64,000 nucleotides of DNA, from NCBI GenBank assembly GCA_963682055.1, contig OY821745.1, positions 26,657,342-26,721,341 on the forward strand. Reading direction: 5' to 3'. Shown piece by piece: positions 10,379-21,141 of this stretch. The position numbers were made by a program, and so were the translations under genes. Under the pieces are notes generated by a model, which saw nothing but the letters and a program-made list of their open reading frames with translations, had not been told where the DNA came from and did no database searches. Positions within the stretch are counted from its first letter, which is position 1; each line of letters begins with the position of its first letter. This stretch comes from Primula veris (lineage: Eukaryota > Streptophyta > Magnoliopsida > Ericales > Primulaceae).

Positions 10379-13300
10379 TCAATAAAGCGGAGACCGGTGA
10401 GGTGTACTCTTCCTCCGCCCACTGCCAATACCTGCCGTCACCGAAGACACTACTGCAGGGCGGCAAGCGGCCCTATAAGGCGGAATGTTGCTGCGTTTCT
10501 TCCTCACAACCGTTTCAGCTGTGGCCTTGCAAGCCAATATGCAACCATTGGCACTTGAACTGGATTCGCTACGGTTCGAACCTGCTGGTTCCAGGACTGA
10601 ATCAGGAGTCATCAAACAGTTGTTGAAACCTGGTTTGGGAAAAGCAACCCCCTCGTATTCGAACACGTGTTCCTTTGTGAGCCGCCCTTCCATTTTCAGA
10701 ATGTGGCTGACCTGAAAAATTGGTTCAAGAATCTTAACTGAGTTAGTAAACATTTACCTTTACTAATTCATAGAGTAATAAGCAACATTACGCCTACAAG
10801 TTATTTGTTAGTCGTAACTGTAACACGTTTCTCATAGTGACTTACATTTCAGAAAATAACATGGGGTACATTCTAGATTGACCATTCGAGTTGAAATTGC
10901 TAATTCGTTTAACCTGAGAATAAAGGGCTAATTTCTGACTTGCATCGAGTAAAGGTCAAGTAATAAGGTTATGAAATTGCCATTTTGTTTCTGGAAGGAA
11001 TATGGTTTGAATATGTCATTTTCGTTTTGAAAAAGATATTGGTTTCGATTCTCAGAATGTGACTAACCTGAGAAATTAGTTCAAAATTGTAACTCAGTCA
11101 GTAAACTTTACTTTTTTTACTCATGTAGGGAGTAATAAGCATGCTACATCAAACAAAAAGGGAAAAAATAAGTAAGCCTTTTCTAGTTTCAACTTTAGTA
11201 ATCTTGAGTTCTTTACTGTACATCAAAATGACTATGCCGCATAACTATTCATGTCATTCCTAGACGTATATGTTTTGCTTATTGACATACTCCTATATTT
11301 CAGGAAATAATATTGGATATGATTTCCAGTTGATCATTCGAGTTGATATTGCTTAACACTTATCAGTAATCACCGCAACAACAACAAACAGAAATCTTAC
11401 TAGTGCAGTAGTCAAGTACTTGGTGCTAAACATGTCATTTTGTTACTCATTTATCCACCTTTGCACTTTTGCAGTTATGCTTTTAATTATGATGAAACCG
11501 AGATGTAATTTTGCTCAATAAGGATCTTAATTTGTCACCATACATCTTACAAAAAATTACTCCTTTCATACTCAAATCAGGACCAACCCATTAAATTTTT
11601 TGTCAAAAGGGAAACTGGAAAGTTATATGACCGGGAACGATTTCATGAAGAGAAAGTAAGGTAGTACCTTGCAGGAGAGACAGCAGTAGAGATAAGGCTC
11701 TTGTAGGGCTCTGTCGCAAGAAGTGCAGAAGTTACGCGAGGATCTACAAGAATGTGTTTGGGGACGCTCCTTTATGAACAACACCTTATGTTTGTTGGTT
11801 GTATAGGGCTGAACATAGAGGAAAAAAGCACTTAATTATGTAACGAAATAGCTAAATTACTAAAAACCGATTCAGGGTGCATTATTCAATCATTTCACAA
11901 GTTAAACCACTGATATCTCATAGCCTCTTCGAAAGTTATATTTAGTCCCCGATTAAACAGTAAAAAGCCTAACATCTAGATAATAAATGAGGACGTTATG
12001 TTGCTATCCCCAAGCAGGCTTGGTTGCAATCAATCAAACTGCATTTCAGACCCTCTGGCAATCGAGTGGAGACCAAAATTCTATCTTATTAATCACAAAG
12101 CCTTAGTATAATAAGTTATCGGGGTAAGCTCACAGCATAAGAATCTTTCCCCTAATCAGATTAAGGCTTTGTTTGGTTGTAGCTTTAGAAATGTGTGGAC
12201 CTGACTGAACATCCTAAAAGTTTTTCTACAGTTTTTGCCAGAAAAGCTAGAATATAAAAGCTTCATAAACTCGGCTCTTTTATCAAACCTATACTCTTAA
12301 CTTTTTTTACTTAAAACTGCAAGTAAACAACCTTAACTTTTCAGTTCAAACAGACTTATTTTCGTAATTGCGATTAATTTTGGGTGTAAATTAGTCATTG
12401 ACTCATTGTATTATCACTACTTGCTCTACTAATTTGTTGAAGTTGGAAAAAATATCTCTTACTGTCACAAGTTATGAGGACTAAACTGATTTTGTTGAAA
12501 GTATGAGCATCATTGGTGTAATGTATTCTTCAAGATATTTAATAAATAAAACAGAGGGGCAATAACAGAGTATTCCCAATTTGGATATTTATAGATTCAT
12601 AATGAGACAAAGATGAAAAAAGCTCATTTCGAAATTCAAAAGTAATGCATAAAAATGGCAATTGAGCAAAAGGGTTTTACATTTTCATAGTACATATAAT
12701 TAGAGCCACAGAGAGCAGAAACTGAGCACACAGTCTTTATAGAAAGCTCAAAATGCTGAATTTAAATAATTAGTCATTAATTATGGCCAATTATTCTAAA
12801 GAACTTAAAAGAAAACACAAAACACAACAACAGAAACAAAACAGCTAATTCATAAGCAACTAACTAAACATGGATTTTGTAGTTCCAATATAGATTATAG
12901 ACTAATTTACCAGTATCTAAAATTACCTGAATATAAGAACAGTTGATAAATTTCGCAGCATCATCGACTCTCAGAACATCATTATAAATATATCTTCTGA
13001 CCTGGAAACAAACATAAATAACCAATAAACCCTAAATTAGACACAAACAAACACAACATATGAAACCTCACAATATGTATCTATACATGCTATATTTATG
13101 ATTATTTCCAATCTGAAGCCAAACAATTTTTATCCATCATTTTTTAAATTACATACACACACATACAAGAAAAAAACATATTCACAAACAATATTTACAC
13201 CCATCAATTTATTTTACATACACGCCCATACTCATATATATATAACAAATAATAAAAACAACATATTCACCAACAATTTTTACACATCAATCTTTAAAGT

Positions 13301-14391
13301 ACATACACACACATACTCATATGTAACAAATTATACAAAACAGCATATTCACATACATACACATAATAACCTAAAACCAAACCTTTTCCACTAATTCACC
13401 CTAAATTTCATACATTTTCATATATTATATATATAAGAACAAAGAAAATAATATAAATGGAATTTTAATATAAAAAAGAAAACCTGTAAAAGGCGATGAG
13501 ATTGATGATCCAACACACAATGAGCACAAATACCCAAACAACAATCCAAACAATGGATATTCTTCTCATTCTTTTTCTTATTCTCATGTACTAAGCAACC
13601 TTCAAAAAACTTCTCCGAAAACAGAGCATTTACCCACTTTGGCAACATATCCAACTGTAAACACCAAAAAACAAAACAAAACAAAGAAAACCCAATTAGC
13701 AAAACTGATAAATTCAACATTTTTGAAGTAAATTTGGCCAATTTTAACGTAAAAATGGTAAAATTAACCCAACTGGAATTAAAAAAAAATAAAGAAATCA
13801 AACAGACCCAATTAGCAAAACTGCAAATTTAACACTATTGAAGTAAATTTGGCAAAAATTAACGTAATAAAAGGGTAAAATTAACCCAACTAGAATTTAA
13901 AAAAAAAAAAACAAAGAAAGCAAAAAAAAATTAAAAAAAATAGCAAAACTGATAAAATTTAACCTGATTAAAGTAGATTTAACCAATATTAACTATAAAA
14001 AAAGGGTAAAAAGATTACCATTTTAGTACAATTGGGGAAAACAGGGGAAAGATTTCTGAGTGTATATATATATTGCATGTATAAATATATAGAGAGCGAA
14101 AATGGTGAAAATATTAACGAAAAACAAAAACAGAACATTTAACCACTTTGGCAACAGATTCAACTGGAAAAGAAACAAAGAAAACAAAAACACAACACAA
14201 TTAGCAAAACTGCAAATTCAACACGATTGAAATAAAATCGGCCAAAATCAACGTAATCAAAGGGTAAAATTAACCCAACTGGAATAAAAAAATAACAAAA
14301 AAAACAATTTTTTTTAACAAAACTGCAAATTCAACACGTTTGAAGTAAATTTAGCCAATATTAACTAAAAAAAGGGTAAAAAGATCACCAT
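10379..14391 (-). CDS. PLATZ-family zinc-binding transcription factor, five exons
   Basis: Coding exons on the minus strand: 14389-14391 (ATG only), 13484-13654, 12927-13001, 11668-11808 and 10379-10711. All introns are GT-AG and the frame closes to 240 residues, normal for the family. PLATZ proteins are plant-specific nuclear proteins that bind A/T-rich DNA and generally repress transcription. Visible parts are: the N-terminal W-x-x-ALFSEKFF segment (residues about 8-18); a zinc-binding C-x2-H ... C-x2-CC ... C-x2-C ... H set (residues about 21-55); the RRYIYND strand; and a second C-x2-C ... C-x3-C set, FCTSCDRALQEPYLYCC, in exon 4. The C-terminus has the family's MTPDSVLEP and PHRSPLY motifs. 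The one-codon first exon is inferred; translation could instead start at the ATG two codons into exon 2, or at the duplicated ATG at 14019-14021. Confidence 0.9.
12161..12336. mobile_element. small MITE in PLATZ intron 3
   Basis: Imperfect terminal inverted repeats: TTAAGGCTTTGTTTGGTTG at the left, and TTAAGGTTGTTTACTTG reading in from the right. It is about 176 bp and non-coding. The superfamily is uncertain (hAT or PIF/Harbinger type). Confidence 0.4.
13620..14391 (-). repeat. tandem duplication of the PLATZ exon 1 / intron 1 / exon 2 head
   Basis: The segment from the one-codon exon 1 (ATG|GTGATC at 14391) to the first roughly 35 bases of exon 2 (around 14130-14166) is repeated immediately downstream in transcription order, as ATG|GTAATC at 14021 and the real exon 2 beginning at 13654. 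The partial exon copy reads TTGAATCTGTTGCCAAAG against TTGGATATGTTGCCAAAG in the real exon. Flanking intron phrases (AATTAGCAAAACTGCAAATT, AGGGTAAAATTAACCC) occur about three times. It therefore offers two candidate first exons and a decoy acceptor. Confidence 0.7.
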
Positions 14392-14392
14392 G

Positions 14393-14395
<3 letters not shown>

Positions 14396-14431
<36 letters not shown>

Positions 14432-14491
14432 AAATGGAACGGCGCCTGGGAAAAATGGTAGTGTGACCAATGAGAGAGAGAGAGAGAGAGT
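14396..14491. repeat. AT and GA microsatellites in the PLATZ 5' UTR
   Basis: A short (AT)n is followed by (GA)11 or so at 14409-14431, then a second (GA)n at about 14471-14491. On the gene's strand these are CT runs between the likely start of transcription and the ATG, a common feature of plant leaders. Confidence 0.7.
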
Positions 14492-14590
14492 ATAGAGACA
14501 AGGTGAGGTGGTGTTGTACTACTGTTTCGTTACCCATATTTTCAATATTTCTGTATCTATATAATATTTCAATATTTGTATGTATGTTTC

Positions 14591-14598
14591 TATTTATA
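14591..14598 (-). promoter_or_regulatory. candidate TATA box of the PLATZ gene
   Basis: TATAAATA on the minus strand, about 200 bases upstream of the presumed ATG. Transcription would start near 14565, giving a CT-rich leader. Confidence 0.4.
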
Positions 14599-14680
14599 TG
14601 TAATGTATAGAGAGTGGGGGATTCGGCTGAATAATCCAAACGGTTTTTGGACTGTTCTGGTTTTTTAAAATATCATATTA

Positions 14681-15575
14681 GAATTTTAGTTTTGTTTTTT
14701 TTTTTTAAGAAAAATTTACCAATTTGGGGCTTCTAATCATATCTTGATTAGGTGTACTGATTAGCATTTAGCCATTTAATATGGATATCCACTTATATAG
14801 TCGTATTTAATATGAAAATTTTGTGGATTCAGCTTTTGAAAATCTGATTTTTAGACTGAAAAATCTAAAAAATTCAGATGTGGTTTTTATAAAAGATCAT
14901 GTTTTGGGAGAATTAGAATTTTAGTTGTGTTTTTTTTTAAAGAAAAATTTACCAATTTGGGGATTCTCATCATACCTTAATTAGTTGTACTTATTAGCAT
15001 TTAGTCATTTAATATGGTACTTATACAGTCATATTTAATATGAAAATTTTGTGGGTTCAACTTTTGAAAATCTGATTTTTATGCTGAAAAATCTAAAAAA
15101 TTCAGATGTGGTTTTTGTAAAAGATCATGTTTTGGGAGAATTAGAATTTTAGTTGTGTTTTTTTTTTAAGAAAAATTTACCAATTTGGGGCTTCTCATCA
15201 TACCTTAATTAGTTGTACTGATTAGTATTTAGCCATTTAATATGAATATCCACTTATACAAGTCATATTTAATATGAAAATTTTGTGGGTTATCCTTTTG
15301 AAAATCTGATTTTTAGGCTGAAAAATCTAAAAAATTCAGATGTGGTTTTTGTAAAAATCATGTTTTGGGAGAATTAGAATTCTAGTTGTGTTTTTTTTTA
15401 AAGAAAAATTTACCAATTTGGGGCTTCTCATCATACCTTAATTAGTTGTATTGATTAGCATTTAGCCATTTAATATGGATATCCACTTATACAGTCATAT
15501 TTAATATGAAAATTTTGTGGGTTCAGCTTTTGAAAATCTGATTTTTAGGCTGAAAAATCTAAAAAATTCAGAATT
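14681..15575. repeat. tandem repeat, four units of about 230 bp
   Basis: Units begin near 14681, 14916, 15144 and 15377 (spacing 235, 228, 233). Each carries TTTACCAATTTGGGG, then TTAGCATTTAGCCATTTAAT, then AATATGAAAATTTTGTGG, then a TCTGATTTTTAGGCTG box. Divergence is modest and mainly small indels. It lies directly upstream of the PLATZ promoter and is non-coding. Confidence 0.85.
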
Positions 15576-16220
15576 TTAAAATATATCTTTTCAATGAATT
15601 CTCAAAACATATTTTAAAATATGATTTTGGACAAAAAAATATGTTATCAAACATACCCACTGTCACTCAACATTTGGACTTCTAAAGATGGTGTTATTCG
15701 ATTTTATGCAAATTTGGTTCCTCTAATTTTATGTCATTAGGACACTCGTACATGCATACGACATTAATTTAGCTGTTTTATATTGTTTCTGTGTGGGACT
15801 TGATCTGATAGTTATATGGTTAGTGTGTTCCGATAGTTACCGTTCGCCCTAAATTAATTGATATTTATTCAATTTTGGTATGTATCAAATCAAAAGCAAC
15901 ATTAATACACTAGTTGTACTTCACATCATACATTTAATTTATTGACCTACATTGAAAAATGTGCACACCTGAATAGTACAACTTTAACTAAAATGGTGCA
16001 AATTTCATACCAAAATAGTATAGTGTTCATCCTATCAAATATTTCATTTTCAACTCATCTACACCAAAGATCACACCAAAATATACATTTTGTAGAATAT
16101 TCTCTTCATATATTAATAAATAATTTTATGAAAACGAGATATTGAAATAGCATAGAGGAAAAAGATTCGCGATGATCTAAATAATTTAAAAGAAAAAAAT
16201 GATATGTTATCGGGTAAGTT
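15576..16220. other. intergenic, no gene seen
   Basis: AT-rich. No recognisable coding or structural feature. Confidence 0.4.
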
Positions 16221-16463
16221 ATGGGTTATACAAAGAATATTGTTCTGATAGATAAAGAGACTGCTCGTGTGGCCGGTATTGAGATAGATCCAAGAAAGCT
16301 AAAGAAGAAAATGGAGTTCGACTTTTATGAAAAAAAACGATATACTTGGCACAAGACAAATTGGGAGAACATAAGAGAAATGATGGAATTTGTTGCGGAT
16401 AAGGTCAGTAAGAATCATAGTACCTGCTTAGTAATGGTGAAAAAATCTAAGGCAATTGATTAG
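16221..16463 (+). CDS. unidentified 80-residue ORF
   Basis: An ATG-initiated frame with unusually protein-like composition for this AT-rich neighbourhood: charged and aromatic (FDFYEKKRYTWHKTNWENI), with no low-complexity bias and G+C higher than the flanks. I do not recognise the family. It has no signal peptide or membrane segment. It may be one exon of a degenerate gene or a captured gene fragment; the following lysine-rich frame at 16548 could belong to the same unit. No promoter or clear splice partner was identified. Confidence 0.3.
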   Translation: MGYTKNIVLIDKETARVAGIEIDPRKLKKKMEFDFYEKKRYTWHKTNWENIREMMEFVADKVSKNHSTCLVMVKKSKAID

Positions 16464-16547
16464 ATTCACGACAAAAATCGTATATTTTGCGGTTTGATAA
16501 ACATAACTCTTTATTAGAATCTCAAATCATTCGAGACTTGAGAAGAG

Positions 16548-16688
16548 ATGGTCAAACAACTTAGAAAGCAGAAGAAGGATGCCGATGACTCGATCAAGAC
16601 CTTGAACAAACTCAGTGACTTGTTTGACAATCGAGCTAAGATTTTGGTAGCGAATAATTCAGGTAAGAAAGGTGCTAGAAAACCTTGA
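16548..16688 (+). CDS. unidentified 46-residue lysine-rich ORF
   Basis: A short frame beginning MVKQLRKQKKDADDS, with a heptad-like, coiled-coil-forming pattern, lying 84 bases past the stop of the 16221 frame. It is probably a remnant of the same unknown gene. Function is unknown. Confidence 0.22.
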   Translation: MVKQLRKQKKDADDSIKTLNKLSDLFDNRAKILVANNSGKKGARKP

Positions 16689-17689
16689 AGTCGAGGTTAT
16701 GGTATCGTATGGTATACATTATGACTTGAAAACAAACATCGTCCATCGACAATGTACTCTCTATAAACCCTCATTTGTTGTAATACATTTACATGTTTCT
16801 CTGGCCTTTCAGTAGAATTAGTATACCAGTGTGATGTGATACTTTGTGAAGCGGAAATTTTGGATATTTAGGAGTAGCATGTTTTTGTTTCTTGTGAACT
16901 TTGTTGCATAATTAAAAGTGGGTATGTCAACTCTAGTTATGATAACAAAGTGAGTCGATTCTAATCATGTGACTATTTTATTTAAATTATACCTATTTGG
17001 CTATCAATGAAGAACATTGCGATATGGTTTTTCTTACCTTTATCGTTTGGCTATCGATAATTTCAATTTATTTTCGAAAATGATAATACAATTGTCAAAC
17101 AAAAGTATATCTTTCTTTTGAAAAATAAAATATTATTGTCTTACAAACATGAACTAACTATTATGCCATTAATAGAATATGTTTGATGATATCACTTTTT
17201 TACCGTCCATTTATATAACATGATATAAATTTGGAAAAAAAAAACCAATAGTTCAGTGAAATCAATAATTTTTGTATTATAATATTAATTTTCTTTTATT
17301 TATTCTTCTCAACTCAGCCCTAGTACAAAAGCACTAATTTCACAATCTTCTTTCTATCTTGATAAAGGATCAAAGTTCTTTATGTAATCTGCAGCGAGGT
17401 TGAAGAATCTAATCAACGTTGACATGCTTAGAAAACCTATAAATCTAAGAACAAATGCACTTTCACACTTTTCAGCGCATCTACCACCGCAAGCAATCTG
17501 AACTTTTCAACCCGTGTCAACAAGATACGAGAAATTAAAGCAAAAAAATAATGATAGACCAAAATAAATAAATTGAAAAGTCTTCATTTGATTCATGTAT
17601 ACATAATTACATTCATGAACAACCTGTGATTTTTCCTTATTTAAACTTATGAATCTACACTATAATAATTATTAATATCTAGAGGTGAT
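16689..17689. other. intergenic, no gene seen
   Basis: AT-rich DNA. The part right of about 17380 may be the 3' end or LTR of the gypsy remnant that follows, but I could not show this. Confidence 0.35.
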
Positions 17690-18114
17690 TCTCTTGAAAC
17701 TCTTTGTCTGATTATTTTCTAACTCAGAAATAAAATTTTCAGCTAATTATTCTATATCATTTCCTTCCACTTCTTCACAACTCGACCATGAGTTGTCATC
17801 TAGTTAAAGAGCCTTGATATTTGAAAGAACATACTCAAATATATCAACAACGTTAGAGATTTTGGAGATCTTTATATGCCGTGAAGATCGATGACATAAG
17901 CATTGTCGTTAATTTTGCATAAAACCTTAAACAGCCCATACTTAATATGGTCGAGCTTTCTTTGACTAAACCCCAAATTCTTTCCTTAAAAATACCGTGA
18001 ACTTATCACACTCCTAAAATGTTTTGGGGAGCTTATGTGTATCCATGGCTGTCTTTTACTTTGCATTTGATGCTTTTAGCTTATTCTTTACATGATCAAT
18101 CACCTCTATGTGTT
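17690..18114 (-). pseudogene. Ty3/gypsy pol remnant, C-terminal integrase part
   Basis: Read on the minus strand with several stops and small frameshifts, it gives chromovirus-type integrase C-terminal phrases: VKNKLKASNAK, a TVFLRKE segment, then FKVLCKINDNAYVIDL and NVVDIFEY. This is the family's KNKLE-SN-KY ... GPFK-L-KINDNAY-VDLP region. It continues directly from the fragment at 28798-29470 once the 10.7-kb nested insertion is removed. It is dead by multiple stops. Confidence 0.75.
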
Positions 18115-19623
18115 TGTTGGGACGTGTGGCTAAATCTTACGTGAGTGAGTGGGTGGGGGTGGGGATGGAATAAGTGTTTTGACGTTTTTGGAGGAATTAA
18201 AACTTAAGCACAACTAACTACTCGACTAGATTGATTTATAATTTAGCAACAATAATTATGCGATAATAATCAAAGAATAAATAGAAAAATACCCACAATC
18301 ACATATAATATACGTTATGGAAAATAAACAGTAAATGAATAGATTGTCATCACGATATATAGAGGTTTGGCTAAGCCGCCTATGTCATCTCCCCGGAATT
18401 TCTTTACTTGGTACTATCACTATAATATTCAACCAAATATTGCAAATCCTATAACGAGCTAATCAATCGATTTGCTTACCTTCTAGCCGATGATACAATC
18501 TTAAACCAAGTGCAACAGTACACAAAATCGATGTTGAACCATGGGTTCAATAATTAATTTTGATTATAAGTTTGATTATATTTTTAATGATTTTACGATT
18601 TCTCTATTTCGATGATATAACGCTTTGTCTTTTACAAAAGTAGAAAATGTAAATTTCAGAATGTCAGAAAGATAGAGCATAGAAAAATGAAGCCACAGGT
18701 TTAAGCGGAACCTGAATCGGAGCTAAAATGAAGAATTTACAAGCATTCGAAGTAAAGCGGGAATACTGAAGAAACAACCGATCGTCTGGACAAAAACGAC
18801 CGATCATTTTTGGTCCAAATTCTTCCAGAGAGATCGTTATAAAAACGATCGATCGACTACAGAAAACGACCGATCGTTTTCTAAAAACGACCGATCGAAA
18901 TGCAGAAAATGACCGATCATTTTCTGCAGATTTCAAAAACAGCTTTTCAGCTTATTCTGGAAAATTGCTTAAAACCAATGGATAAAAGCACTCAACCACT
19001 ACCAACGGTCATATTACAAAAAACAGACTTTGCTGGCCATATAAACTACCCCAATCACTCTCCAAATATGAAAAATTCATAACCATTCACCATCCTTCAA
19101 CCTCTCTCAATCAAAACCCTAAAAATCACCATTTTGGTGAAAATATTCAAAAAAGAGGGAAATTAAGGAGAAAACAATTCAAGCTCAAACAACATCAAAA
19201 ACTCACCAATTATCTTATTTAGAAGCTGTTGGGAAAACATGTGAAAACATGGGTGTTTCCGAATGGTCACTGGACCAACTTCGAGTCATTATTTCGTGTA
19301 ACAGCGCTGAGTTGTTTATACCGTACTCAACGTGGTTGAGTAACCCGTGTGACGAGCTTCGTAACGGTATATCACATGACCTATTCGGAGAATGGGTGTG
19401 AATACAAAGTGGCTTCAAAGTTGGTACCTCGGAAGCTCAAATCTGGAAAAAAAATCTGGAAAAAACGAAATGGTTAATGAGAAAACCATTTAGAATAATC
19501 CCATATTGGAAGATTAAGAGTTAATCTTACAATATATATACCATACCAACCCATGTAGTTATTAAACTAACATGTCCACATACACCTAAGAGTATTAGTG
19601 TGTACCACACACGCGCGCTCGCT

Positions 19624-19792
19624 CGTGTCTCGTGTCTCGTGTCTCGGGTCTCGGGTCTCGGGTCTCGGGTCTCGGGCTTGGGCACGGGCGTGGGCGTGGG
19701 CGTGGGCGTGGGCTTGGGCTTGGGCTTGGGATTTGGGATTTGGGATTTGGGGAATGTCTCGGGTCTCGGGTCTTGGGTCTTGGGTCCAAACC
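19624..19792 (+). repeat. U3 minisatellite of the copia LTR
   Basis: Tandem 6-7 bp units in blocks: GTCTCGT, then GTCTCGG, then GGGCGT and GGGCTT, then GATTTGG, then GTCTCGG again. It starts about 170 bp upstream of the TATA box. The 3' LTR (26397-26553) and copy 1 (about 2690-2775) have different unit counts and block orders. Confidence 0.9.
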
Positions 19793-19965
19793 CGAATAGG
19801 GAGTTTTGTATAAAATACAAAAGGAGTCCCTAGAGTTTCCAGCAAGAGAAACGTCAGCAATGAATGAGATTAAATGCTGCGGTTTCAGAATTAAATTGAG
19901 CGGATTCTGTGGGTGTAACTCCCGGAATTAATGACCACAATTATGGCTGCGGTTTCTATAGAGCC

Positions 19966-19972
19966 TATAAAA
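19966..19972 (+). promoter_or_regulatory. TATA box of the copia 5' LTR
   Basis: CCTATAAAAGGC, a strong plant TATA box. The same box is at 26733-26739 in the 3' LTR and, reversed, at 2505-2511 in copy 1. Element RNA would start about 30 bases downstream, near 20000. Confidence 0.8.
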
Positions 19973-20399
19973 GGCAGCCCTCCCCCTCTCATTTGAACAC
20001 ACCATCATACACACAACTCACAGCATAAGCATACACTTAGTGAGAGAGAACCGCACCACCAACAGCTCGACCTGTGGTTCGGTGCCGGTTTCCATACGAA
20101 CCACTCTGAGATAGAAGTTGTACCTTGGGAACAAAGTCCCGAAACCAGAAACCTTTAAAGGTGGTTCGGGAAATATTGTTTAAGGGAAACTGCTCAGCAG
20201 TTGCCTCTTCTTTTACTTTCTGTTATTTATTTTTCAGTCTTTTACTTTCTGTCCATTTCATTTCAGTACCGTTTCATTTCTGTAATTTACTTTCCTGTAC
20301 TGTTTCTTTTCTGTATTTACATTTCAGTACTGTTTACTTTCAGTCTTTCGATTCTGTTATTTACTTTTCAGTTCTGTAATTTCCAGTATTTACAAAAAA

Positions 20400-20655
20400 A
20401 ACAGTCCGGCAGTTTTTTATTTGTTAAAAACCAGTCCGGCAGGTTTTTATGCTTTAAAACCAGTCCAGTTTGTTTTGTTCAAAACCAGTCCGGCAGTTTG
20501 TTTAAAACCAGTCCGGCAGTTTGTTTAAAACCAGTCCGGCAGTTTGTTAAAACCAGTCCGGCAGTTTCTGTAAAACCAGTCCGGCAGTTTCTGTAAAACC
20601 AGTCCGGCAGTTTCTTTAAAACAGTCCGGCAGTTTCTTTATTTCAGTCCAGCAGT
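20400..20655 (+). repeat. AGTCCGGCAG minisatellite in the transcribed LTR
   Basis: Unit of 21-24 bp: AAAACCAGTCCGGCAGTTTG plus a short T-rich spacer. About nine perfect AGTCCGGCAG cores and two degenerate ones lie here; the 3' LTR (27168-27468) has about eleven perfect cores, and copy 1 carries a similar array (about 1800-2096). The core contains CCGG, a potential methylation and hairpin site. Being downstream of the TATA box, the array would be in the element RNA. Confidence 0.92.
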
Positions 20656-20792
20656 TTTATTTATTTGTTGAGTCAGGAATTGTAATTCATATTCCAATTG
20701 TGAGAATTAAAATTGTTTATTTCCTTTGCGTTCCTGTCTCTTTTATTTATTGTCCTTTCATTATTGTATTCGAAATAGTACCAAAACCAACA

Positions 20793-21141
20793 ATCTTAAA
20801 CAATATCATTTTTTGGTTTTTCTATTTTTGAAATAAGAAAGGACTTTTCTTTTTTATTTTATTGTTGTTGACGTCTCGGTTTTTATTCTCGCAAAATCAT
20901 TGCTAGTTTACTAGAAATTGAAATTTGCATATAGAATAAATCCGAATTGGTTTTAATCTTTTTATTCTAGAATACTATAAAGAATTCTTAGTGAAATCAA
21001 AAGTGATTTGATTTTCACGCTAGAATCTCTTTCATTGGTTTTTATTCTTTTGAAGCAATCTAATTAAGTTATAATTAGTATTTGCGATAAAGAATTTAGT
21101 TTTCTTGCGAGAAACTAAACGGTTTTATATTGTCATTTCAG
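20793..21141 (+). other. copia leader without a recognisable primer-binding site
   Basis: The leader begins ATCTTAAACAATATC directly after the LTR. The usual plant copia primer-binding site, TGGTATCAGAGC (initiator-Met tRNA), is absent in the first 40 bases and I see no other TGG-initiated 18-mer there. Copy 1 has the same leader start, so this is not damage in one copy. The leader ends TTGTCATTTCAG|ATG, which resembles an intron acceptor directly before the gag start. Confidence 0.6.

Larger units (their letters stand above)
19227..20792 (+). repeat. 5' LTR of copia copy 2
   Basis: 1566 bp, TGTTGGG...CCAACA. It contains the GTCTCGG / GGGCGT minisatellite in U3, a TATA box at 19966-19972, a CA-rich start region downstream of it, and the AGTCCGGCAG minisatellite in the transcribed part. 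Substitutions against the 3' LTR include A for G in GAGTAACCC (about 19338) and G for A in TTGGGAACA (about 20129). Confidence 0.96.

Noticed and set aside
19595..19860. Long overlapping ORFs on both strands in the LTR minisatellite (proline/arginine-rich and glycine-rich)
   Set aside because: A short-period repeat with no stop codons opens several frames at once; composition is simply the repeat translated, and the region is LTR U3.
20400..20655. Regular 21-24 bp repeats looked like a CRISPR array
   Set aside because: The repeats are tandem with only A/T-rich slippage differences and no unique spacers, they occur in all three LTRs, and the genome is a plant.
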